Positions 6,235-12,838 of a stretch of DNA of 12,838 nucleotides are shown one piece after another. The DNA comes from a bacterium (lineage in GTDB: Bacteria; Verrucomicrobiota; Kiritimatiellia; UBA8416; CAMZLY01): positions 1 through 12,838 of the forward strand of contig DAOVUR010000033.1 in NCBI GenBank assembly GCA_030632465.1, given 5' to 3'. The stretch's first letter is position 1; each line of letters opens with the position of its first letter. A program made the position numbers and the translations under genes. Below the pieces are notes generated by a model. It saw only the letters and a program-made list of their open reading frames with translations. It ran no database searches and was not told the origin of the DNA.

Positions 6235-9200
6235 TTACAGACCGCTAGGCGACACTGGTGGTATCGGTGGTGTCGGCCCCGGCCCTGGTTCTGGCCCTGG
6301 CTCTGGTGGTCTTGGGGTGGGGACACCGTCGGGGGTTACGGGTTCTTCCGGTTTTGGTACAATACCGCCAGGTCCCTCGGTGGGATCCATGGTGGTTAGT
6401 ACGTTATATTCCTCTTCTTCATCTTCACCTGTAATAATATCTTCTCGTTGGCAGCCAGCTCCTACGCCGCGTGCACAGAGGCATATTTTGTATGGAATAC
6501 GGATCATGAACATATTCTGATTAGATTCTGTTGATGCCATCCTGAATCCTCTAAAGCCATTAGAAAAATATGGTGGTACGTGAAATCTTTGTCCTGCCGC
6601 TAGAGCCGTGAAAATCCATGAACCACCGTAACAGGCTCGAGATTTTAGTGAGGATCTCTTGCCGGGGTCAACAAGCCATTCGGATATATTACCACTGGCA
6701 TCATGAATGCCGTAATGATTTGCGCTAGCTTGGGTGCGATAGAGTACATTGCTACGGTCTGTTCCGTCGTGGAACCCAGTAGGGGTAGTGTCATATACTG
6801 GTTGACCACTACCATCCAGGAAGTTTGCATCAGAGCCTGTAAGTATGTCTCTGCCAAAGGAGTAGGACATGTTTGTTTTTCCGTTCCATGCTGATGATTT
6901 ATAAAACTCATTATATGGATTAACCCAAGAGTTAGTTGCTTGATAATCAAGTAGCGCAGCAAATATCCAGTCGTTTGCATTTGTGATTATATTTATGGGT
7001 AGTTTAGCACCAGGGAGTTTTTCCCAATCATCTTGTGCCTGCATAGTGAAGGTTCCGGTGCTCCATTCATCCTTTGATACTGTGGATGGTGCCCAATCGT
7101 TAAATTGTGTGCCTTCTGTATAGCTACGGTCGTCAAGCGAGCCACCTTCATCTAAAGTGAACCAGTTACAGAATTTTGCTTTTCCGCGATCTGTAACTCC
7201 TTTTACTGGGAATTTTGTGAATGACATGTTGTTGTATGCTGTTACTGTTGTTACCGAAAAACGGGTTCCGGCCTGTTTTGTTGGGTCATATATCAATCTG
7301 CTATCATAAATACTAAAAAGCATATCTTCATCGTTGTATTTGGCTGGATTGAACCAGATACTACCCACAGAGTCAAAAAACATATTCGCGCCACGTTCGT
7401 TACTTATATTGACTTGTACATTATTAAGGAACCGCACAAATTGTTCGTTGGAGACCGCAAAGTCGCCAGCAGATACTTCTGGTGGTTCTTCTGAATTATC
7501 CATTGGAATGCGGTAACCTTTATATTTCAGCCATGCCTGACGCTCCGTATCCTTGAAGTCGCCTCTGATCCAGTTTGTTACTGCACATGTTACTGGGCGC
7601 CAGTCCCATGAGTTTGTTCCTTCATTAAAACAGCGTTCATTTTTCCCGCGACCAGCATCAATAGTGATCCAGTTACAATATTTTAATGTGCCGTACCATG
7701 AGACGTTAATTACGGGATGATTAGAGTAGGACTCGCCAACCTCTGGGACTTTTGGTGTTACTGAATAGCGTTCGCCAATTTGGAACTTTTCGTTGTACTT
7801 GATGCGACTACGGTATGCGATAAACATTTCATGTGATTCTTCGTCCATGGCAGGGTTAAACCAGACGTTGCCCAGTTTGTCAAAATACATATTGGCGCCA
7901 CGTGCATTGTTGGTGTTAGCTTGCGCATCATTTAGGAAACGGACATATTCATCATTATTAACTTCGGTATCTGACATATAGAAATCGTGGTTAGGTCCGT
8001 TAGGCTGTCCGCCACCAGGTACTATCTTCATGTCTGGACCTGGCCGGCTTGCTGGTAGTATTCTGCCAAACATAGAATCAGTTTGTCCGCCGCTGTAATC
8101 ACCTTGAGGCGCCTTTGATGTTGGCAAGTTAGTTGATGATGTTGTTCCAGCGAAGTGTGCGCTCCTAGCTCCATCTACTGTTACGGAATAGATGGCGTCG
8201 GAACTATCGCCGCCATAGTAAGATGCAAAGGTTAGAGCTGTTCCTGACGGTGAGAAGCGCGCAACAAATCCGTCACCACCACCAGAATATGTTCCTTGTA
8301 GTGGATCAACGGTAGGTAGATTGTCTGATGTGGTTGCACCTGCCAAGAAAGAATTGCCAGTAGAGTCAGAGTCAATGGCAAAGCCACGATCATCACCGTT
8401 ACCTCCAAAGTATGATGAATAGACAGCCTTGGAACCGTTAGGTAGTAGCTTGACTATAAATGCATCACTGTCGCCACCGCCATAAGCTTTTTGTATAGCA
8501 TTACTACTTGTTTGGAAGTTTCCTGATGATGTTTCGCCAGCAAGGTATATGTTACCAGCTGCATCAACGCTTACACCATTTACACGATCATCATTATTGC
8601 CACCAATATACGTCATAAAGCCAACACCATTTCCGCCATGCGGTAGTCTTGCGACAAATCCATCCCAACTGCCGCCGTTAAATTGAGGTGATAGCGCATT
8701 TACTACGCCCATATCTGCAGATGATGTTTCGCCTGCAATGATAAGATTCTGATTGTAATCAATAGCGATGGCATTAATAGTATCATTACCACTGCCCCCA
8801 AAATAAGTTGAGTAGTCGGTGCTGAAGTCATCATGATTCAGGCGGACAATAAATGCATCCCAAGTATTACCGCGATGACGCTGTTGAAAACCATTCTGTA
8901 TCGGTATGTCTCCAGATGATGTTTCGCCAGCTAGATATATGTTGGTAGATGAATCAATGGCCATACTGTAAAATCTATCGTCATCACTTCCACCAAAGGT
9001 TGATGAGTATATGATGTTTGTTCCTTCTGGTCCTAGAATAGTCAGAAATCCGTTCCATGAGTCATTGATAATGGGCTTTTCGTTACTATTTGTGACAGGG
9101 AAGTCTTGAGATAAAGTTTCCCCACAGACATATACATTACCAGCATAATCAGCAGAAACCGCAAAAGCTCTGTCTGTTGATTCGCCACCAATAAAAGATG

Positions 9201-10608
9201 TATAAATTGGTTTTGAGTCCGCGATACGGAATTTTGAGACGAAGATATCAACATTGTTACGTTGTTTGGGCATGTCTGGATCTGTTGCTCCGAAAATAGG
9301 TGAGATCGTGGCACCTGCAACATAAGCAAACCCGTTATTATCAATGGCAATGCTATATGCACGATCAAAGCCAGTACCACCGAGATACGATGCATAGTCA
9401 AGTTTAGGGCTGATGATAAGTGGTTTTTGCTTATCATACTCGGGAACATCAAAACCGATAGCATCACCATCCATAAGATAATTGATATCAATAGGTGAGG
9501 GGACGCCATCAATTATCTGATAGGCGCGTGGTGCATGTTGCACAAGTTTGCCACCCGTTAAATCCATGACTAGATTACCTGTACTATCTAAACTTGATTT
9601 ATTTACTCCGTTAGCAACAAAGCTGATATCTTGTGGATTAGCTCCAGGCCAGAGCACATATACAAATTCCATATGGCTTTGGTTGCCGTAGCAGGTAAGA
9701 TCAATGCCCTCATAGATGTCTGGATATTCAACACTACTGCCGCCTGCTATCCCTGGCATTAAGCTTGTAGCTGTTGCTGAGGTGAAATCAGTTGTTTTGT
9801 TAACTGTTGTGTTAAGTGATTGGTTTTTGTAGTCAGGTGCAATTCTTTCTTTTGCAATATCATTTTTGCCGAGAAGATCTTCATGCCAGCGCTGGAAGTT
9901 ATCTGCAGTATATGCTGCATTCGGATCATCCCCGTTAGAGCCGCTACTTTGATTCGCAGCTCCGCTACCTGTGCTATTGCCAGGGCTGAGTTTACTGCCA
10001 ATCATGTCAAAGCATACATTCACTTCAGATTCAAGTTCGCAGGCATTAATAGAACCACTATTGCTTGGATGATAGGTGATATTAGTGCCTTGAGGGACGT
10101 TTACCTCTGGACGTTTCATTTGCAAACATATTCGGCCGGGGTTAATCTGGATATTGAATCCAGCACCAGCAGCAGAAAAATCAAACTCGCTACAGCCATT
10201 CTCATGTCTACAGTCTTCATTAAAGGTCAGGGGCATGTTGTTGAAAGCATTTATAGCTTCATCTTTACCGGTTGGTTGAGATGGGTCTTGATGTGGCGGA
10301 GTTGTTCCTTCTGTAGGCTTTGTGTCTGGTATTTTTGGTTGAAACTTACGTTCATATCCACTGGCTTCGCCACGTACTGGTTTTCGTGGTGAGGATACTA
10401 GGCGTGCTATTGCGACTTGCTGCTCCTTGGCTAAGTCAGAGCTTACAACATCTGGTAGGATCTGCGAAGATGAGTCTGGTGCGCTAGGTTGGGTAGAGGC
10501 ATCTTGTAATAAGTTGTCAAAAAATACCCACGCAAGAACAACACCAGCAACCAACATGGTGCCCATGGCTGTAATGAGAATGGCATAAAGTTTATTACTG
10601 TTTTTCAT
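6235..10608 (-). CDS. Giant membrane-anchored SBBP beta-propeller / duplicated FGE-domain surface protein
   Basis: Function unknown; a surface or periplasmic binding or adhesion role is inferred. Layout of about 1457 residues, numbered from the ATG at 10608: a transmembrane anchor at 7-30; a Ser/Pro-rich linker to about 120; a DUF7948-like region in two parts, 124-167 (N-MPLTF start) and 287-403 (YPDIYEGIDL, YGNQSHMEFVYVLWPGA, KLVQHAPRAYQ); seven SBBP blades at 405-857, each starting Y/F-x-S/T-Y/F-x-GG and ending AGETSS then DGF/DAF-V-R; an FGE-sulfatase (C-type-lectin-like) first half at 875-1038; a second copy of that half at 1049-1207; the shared C-terminal half at 1208-1361 with GNISEW, GGSW and GFRGFRMA; and a tail with three Cys, an acidic EDEEEE stretch and a Pro/Gly run. 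The FGE active-site cysteines are absent. An in-frame GTG at 10635 gives nine more residues, but it has no ribosome binding site and lies about 8 bases after the predicted transcription start, so the ATG (with AAGAG upstream) is preferred. Confidence 0.85.
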   Translation of the reverse strand: MKNSNKLYAILITAMGTMLVAGVVLAWVFFDNLLQDASTQPSAPDSSSQILPDVVSSDLAKEQQVAIARLVSSPRKPVRGEASGYERKFQPKIPDTKPTEGTTPPHQDPSQPTGKDEAINAFNNMPLTFNEDCRHENGCSEFDFSAAGAGFNIQINPGRICLQMKRPEVNVPQGTNITYHPSNSGSINACELESEVNVCFDMIGSKLSPGNSTGSGAANQSSGSNGDDPNAAYTADNFQRWHEDLLGKNDIAKERIAPDYKNQSLNTTVNKTTDFTSATATSLMPGIAGGSSVEYPDIYEGIDLTCYGNQSHMEFVYVLWPGANPQDISFVANGVNKSSLDSTGNLVMDLTGGKLVQHAPRAYQIIDGVPSPIDINYLMDGDAIGFDVPEYDKQKPLIISPKLDYASYLGGTGFDRAYSIAIDNNGFAYVAGATISPIFGATDPDMPKQRNNVDIFVSKFRIADSKPIYTSFIGGESTDRAFAVSADYAGNVYVCGETLSQDFPVTNSNEKPIINDSWNGFLTILGPEGTNIIYSSTFGGSDDDRFYSMAIDSSTNIYLAGETSSGDIPIQNGFQQRHRGNTWDAFIVRLNHDDFSTDYSTYFGGSGNDTINAIAIDYNQNLIIAGETSSADMGVVNALSPQFNGGSWDGFVARLPHGGNGVGFMTYIGGNNDDRVNGVSVDAAGNIYLAGETSSGNFQTSSNAIQKAYGGGDSDAFIVKLLPNGSKAVYSSYFGGNGDDRGFAIDSDSTGNSFLAGATTSDNLPTVDPLQGTYSGGGDGFVARFSPSGTALTFASYYGGDSSDAIYSVTVDGARSAHFAGTTSSTNLPTSKAPQGDYSGGQTDSMFGRILPASRPGPDMKIVPGGGQPNGPNHDFYMSDTEVNNDEYVRFLNDAQANTNNARGANMYFDKLGNVWFNPAMDEESHEMFIAYRSRIKYNEKFQIGERYSVTPKVPEVGESYSNHPVINVSWYGTLKYCNWITIDAGRGKNERCFNEGTNSWDWRPVTCAVTNWIRGDFKDTERQAWLKYKGYRIPMDNSEEPPEVSAGDFAVSNEQFVRFLNNVQVNISNERGANMFFDSVGSIWFNPAKYNDEDMLFSIYDSRLIYDPTKQAGTRFSVTTVTAYNNMSFTKFPVKGVTDRGKAKFCNWFTLDEGGSLDDRSYTEGTQFNDWAPSTVSKDEWSTGTFTMQAQDDWEKLPGAKLPINIITNANDWIFAALLDYQATNSWVNPYNEFYKSSAWNGKTNMSYSFGRDILTGSDANFLDGSGQPVYDTTPTGFHDGTDRSNVLYRTQASANHYGIHDASGNISEWLVDPGKRSSLKSRACYGGSWIFTALAAGQRFHVPPYFSNGFRGFRMASTESNQNMFMIRIPYKICLCARGVGAGCQREDIITGEDEEEEYNVLTTMDPTEGPGGIVPKPEEPVTPDGVPTPRPPEPGPEPGPGPTPPIPPVSPSGL

Positions 10609-10649
10609 ATCTCTTGAGGTATAACTATTATTCACGCATTTAAAAGGGA

Positions 10650-10679
10650 ATTATATGATATTTAGCGTAAATATGTCGA
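10650..10679 (-). promoter_or_regulatory. Sigma70-like promoter of the giant SBBP/FGE gene
   Basis: Read on the minus strand, TCGACA (10674-10679, five of six to TTGACA) is followed by an 18-base spacer and a perfect TATAAT (10650-10655). The transcription start would fall near 10643, leaving a leader of about 35 bases to the ATG at 10608. It lies between the rubrerythrin terminator and the gene, where a promoter is expected. The Cache lipoprotein and permease genes downstream may be read from it too. Confidence 0.65.
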
Positions 10680-10724
10680 GAGTTTTGACGCGATTAAAGT
10701 ATTCAGCTTAATTTAGAAAGGTAT

Positions 10725-10751
10725 GGCGTGGCTACTGGTTGTAACCACGCC
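10725..10751 (-). terminator. Rubrerythrin intrinsic terminator
   Basis: GGCGTGGTTAC and GTAGCCACGCC (minus strand) pair as an 11-bp stem with one G-T wobble around a five-base loop AACCA, ten bases after the rubrerythrin stop. The sequence after the stem is ATACCTTTCT, only moderately T-rich. The strong GC-rich stem in an AT-rich gap, placed between a stop codon and the next promoter, supports a terminator. Confidence 0.7.
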
Positions 10752-10760
10752 TCATAATTA

Positions 10761-11261
10761 TTATGAAATATCGATAAATTTACTTCCTGGTACATTGCAG
10801 ATAGGGCAGCTGTCAGGAACACTACCTTCAACGGTGTTACCGCATACAGGGCATACATAGATAGGGGTAGTCGCAAGGTCTTTGCCGGTATTAACTGCTT
10901 CAAGTGCCTTTGAATATAGACCGTGATGAATCCCCTCAACTGCCAGTGCGTTCTTGAATGATACTTCGGCAGCTTTCATTCCTTCCTCTTCCGCTGTGGC
11001 AACAAAACCAGGGTACATCTTTTCAAATTCGAAACCCTCACCTTCGATAGCTTCTGCTAAGTTTTCAGCAGTACTTTTTACACCACCCATGACACGTAGA
11101 TGTGCATGTGCATGTATAGTCTCTGCCTCTGCCGCAGCCCTAAATAGTTTTGCCACTTGAGGCAGTCCGTCAGCCTCAGCCTTTTTTGCAAAAGCTAGAT
11201 ATTTTCTATTAGCCTGACTCTCACCAGCGAACGCTTCTTGTAAGTTATCCATTGTGGCCAT
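10761..11261 (-). CDS. rbr: Rubrerythrin
   Basis: Cytoplasmic diiron peroxidase that reduces hydrogen peroxide, typical of anaerobes and microaerophiles. Seen in 166 residues: an N-terminal ferritin-like four-helix domain with candidate iron ligands E14, E47 with H50 (EAETIH), E77 and E80 (in FEFEKMYPGF), and E109 with H112 (VEGIH); then a C-terminal rubredoxin-like domain with Cys137, Cys140 (CPVCG), Cys152 and Cys155 (CPIC) for the [Fe(SCys)4] centre. The domain order is that of classic rubrerythrin, not of reverse rubrerythrin, and all key residues are present. The ATG at 11261 has a strong AAGGAG ribosome binding site seven bases upstream. It follows the ligase gene by 35 bases on the same strand, so it may be co-transcribed or have its own promoter; I found no convincing one in the gap. 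A hairpin terminator follows. Its reductant partner is not in the window. Confidence 0.95.
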   Translation of the reverse strand: MATMDNLQEAFAGESQANRKYLAFAKKAEADGLPQVAKLFRAAAEAETIHAHAHLRVMGGVKSTAENLAEAIEGEGFEFEKMYPGFVATAEEEGMKAAEVSFKNALAVEGIHHGLYSKALEAVNTGKDLATTPIYVCPVCGNTVEGSVPDSCPICNVPGSKFIDIS

Positions 11262-11296
11262 TATTAGTCTCCTTAATTGTAGGTTTATTTACTGTT

Positions 11297-12838
11297 TTAG
11301 AATGAATCTTTTATCTTAGTAATAGTTTTTCCAAGTAGTGTCGGATGGTTTTCTACAAAATCAGATGCAATATGTGATAACTCCCGCATGTTTAGTTTTC
11401 CGGAGCCGGTAACAGGCATCTTTTCGATCTCTAGGTAGTTATGTCGTCGTGGTTTCCATAGATGTGGTATGTCGCTTTTATGTATTACGTGACGTAATGC
11501 CGAGGATGTTGTAGCCTCTGCAGTATGTATAACAATTAGCTGCTCGCCGCGTTTATGGTCAGGTGCTGATGCCACAAATATAGAGTGTACAGGGATATCA
11601 AGCTCTTTTAGAATGATCTCTTCAATAAGCATGTGCGGCACCATCTCGCCAGCAATTTTACTAAAGCGCGAAATTCGATCATGAATAAAGACAAAGCCAT
11701 CTTCGTCAATACGAGCTATATCGCCAGTAATGTACCACCCTTCATGTATAACAGTACGAGTTAGCTCTTCATTGTCTAGATAACCAAGCATAACATTTGG
11801 ACCTTTAACTTCCAGCATACCTTCGCCATTAACAGAAAGCGGTTCACCACTATCGAGGTCAGTTATGCGCATAGCGACTCCCGGTATAGGCTGGCCTATA
11901 CTCCCGTCTTTATTGCCTAGCTGCGTTACATGATCATTAGCAGGAATATTAGCCGCACCAACAGGTGATAGCTCTGTTGCGCCGTATCCCTCTGTGGGGC
12001 GAATCTTAAACTTATCGTTAAATGCATCAGAAATATGCGTTCGTAATTTCTCAGCTCCAGCTATTGCTACACGTAAAGTACGGAAATCATCGTATGAAGC
12101 TTTACGAATATAGGTCATCAAGAAAGTAGGGGTGGCAAGTAGAATAGTCAGCTGTTCTTCCCTAACGATTCTGGCAATAGTCTCACCTTCAAGTGGATTA
12201 GGGTGGTAGAAAGCAGTAAAGCCCTTTACCAATGGGCACCATAGTGTGGTTGCATATCCGAAAGAGTGGAAAAATGGCAAGATACCGCACATTTTGTCAT
12301 CACTTTTAAAGTGGTATATTATTAGAAATGATTCAATATTGGATATAATGTTATGGTGCGATAACATGATGCCTTTTTGCTCGCCAGTACTACCCGAAGA
12401 AAAGAGTATTGTCGCAAGATCGTCAGAGTCAGGATATTTTTCACCTGCAATAGTACGCGCGTGTGAAAAGATGGCATGTCGCACAGCGTTGAGTTTGTCG
12501 AACGCTGTTATAGATTTAATTATATCTTCAATATAGATCAGTTCGGCACTAAGCTCAAGCTTGGGAAGATGGCGCATAACTTTTCGTGACGTGATGACTT
12601 TCTTTATATTACATTTGTTGACCGCAACATTAATAGCATCTGAAGAGATAGAGAAATTCATATTAACAGCTACTCGATTACGAATAGTAAGGGCAACATT
12701 TGATAATGCGCCAGCAACCGATGCAGGTAGAATGATTCCAACCTTCTCTTCTGGAGCGGTTATGTCGGCAAGCTTCTTCCCTAGCGCAATAGAGGTGATC
12801 AAGGTCCTGCCAAAAGTCATGCTTTTCCCCGTAGTATC
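11297..12838 (-). CDS. Aas-like acyl-ACP/acyl-CoA synthetase (AMP-forming), 5' end outside window
   Basis: Adenylates a fatty acid and transfers it to ACP or CoA, probably for phospholipid repair or fatty acid recycling at the inner membrane. Seen, numbered from the ATG at 12820: the P-loop SSGSTGEQKGI at 141-151, the YGATE motif at 279-283, GWYITGDIARIDEDGF at 361-376, the DRISRFSKIAGEMVPH segment at 381-396 and the catalytic Lys475 in TGSGKLN. The early IILPASVAGALSNVAL and VNMNF stretches and the SRFSKIAGEMV motif resemble the synthetase half of Aas (acyl-ACP synthetase/acylglycerophosphoethanolamine acyltransferase) more than fatty-acyl-CoA synthetases. The frame stays open from the ATG to the right edge, coding DTTGKS, which aligns with the usual start of this domain, so more protein (perhaps an acyltransferase or transporter domain) lies outside. 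A GGGGA sequence before the ATG could still act as its ribosome binding site. Confidence 0.85.
   Translation of the reverse strand, partial: DTTGKSMTFGRTLITSIALGKKLADITAPEEKVGIILPASVAGALSNVALTIRNRVAVNMNFSISSDAINVAVNKCNIKKVITSRKVMRHLPKLELSAELIYIEDIIKSITAFDKLNAVRHAIFSHARTIAGEKYPDSDDLATILFSSGSTGEQKGIMLSHHNIISNIESFLIIYHFKSDDKMCGILPFFHSFGYATTLWCPLVKGFTAFYHPNPLEGETIARIVREEQLTILLATPTFLMTYIRKASYDDFRTLRVAIAGAEKLRTHISDAFNDKFKIRPTEGYGATELSPVGAANIPANDHVTQLGNKDGSIGQPIPGVAMRITDLDSGEPLSVNGEGMLEVKGPNVMLGYLDNEELTRTVIHEGWYITGDIARIDEDGFVFIHDRISRFSKIAGEMVPHMLIEEIILKELDIPVHSIFVASAPDHKRGEQLIVIHTAEATTSSALRHVIHKSDIPHLWKPRRHNYLEIEKMPVTGSGKLNMRELSHIASDFVENHPTLLGKTITKIKDSF

Noticed and set aside
6205..6399. Short Trp/Gly-rich plus-strand reading frame
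   Set aside because: It is the antisense of the Pro/Gly tail of the giant protein; no ribosome binding site or family resemblance.
8100..9420. DNA-level repeats such as GATGATGTTTCGCC
   Set aside because: They encode the AGETSS motif of successive SBBP blades, so they reflect protein repeats and not a separate element.
9820..10392. 190-residue plus-strand reading frame
   Set aside because: Antisense to the coding frame of the giant protein, which has clear domains here; its hydrophobic look comes from the reverse complement.
11262..11296. Dedicated rubrerythrin promoter or PerR box
   Set aside because: The only TATAAT-like match (TACAAT) overlaps the ribosome binding site region, and no convincing -35 or inverted repeat operator is seen.

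Overview
The window suggests a Gram-negative, low-to-moderate GC bacterium with lipopolysaccharide: lipid A kinase, heptosyltransferase and lipid II flippase genes lie together. It is most likely a member of the PVC group (Lentisphaerota, Kiritimatiellota or Verrucomicrobiota). That placement is inferred from the long N-terminal extension and the PPRVVSDG insertion in LpxK, the stand-alone heptosyltransferase, the Aas-type ligase, and the SBBP/FGE-domain surface protein; I could not test it by search. Rubrerythrin hints at an anaerobic or microaerophilic life. I see no rRNA, tRNA, insertion sequence, prophage or CRISPR array, and no gene-free stretch longer than about 145 bases.

Left part, plus strand (1-3771): a tight envelope operon, lpxK (its 5' end lies outside the window), a waaF-like GT9 heptosyltransferase overlapping it by 4 bases, and murJ 8 bases further on. 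They act in lipid A phosphorylation, inner-core LPS assembly and lipid II flipping. The operon ends in a 112-base patch (3787-3898) holding two imperfect tandem copies of a double-hairpin unit, in the convergent gap before the next gene.

Right part, minus strand (3914-12838), read from right to left: an Aas-like acyl-ACP/acyl-CoA synthetase (runs off the right edge), rubrerythrin with a clear hairpin terminator, then a sigma70-like promoter driving a giant membrane-anchored protein of about 1457 residues. That protein has a DUF7948-like region, exactly seven SBBP propeller blades, a tandemly duplicated first half of an FGE-sulfatase fold, and a Pro/Gly tail. It is followed after 42 bases by a tandem-Cache lipoprotein and, 14 bases later, by an NCS2 nucleobase permease. 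The last two look co-transcribed and may form a sensing/uptake pair for a purine or pyrimidine.

The least ordinary parts are the giant SBBP/FGE protein, the Cache-lipoprotein/permease pair, and the double-hairpin repeat. The rest is standard envelope and stress biology.
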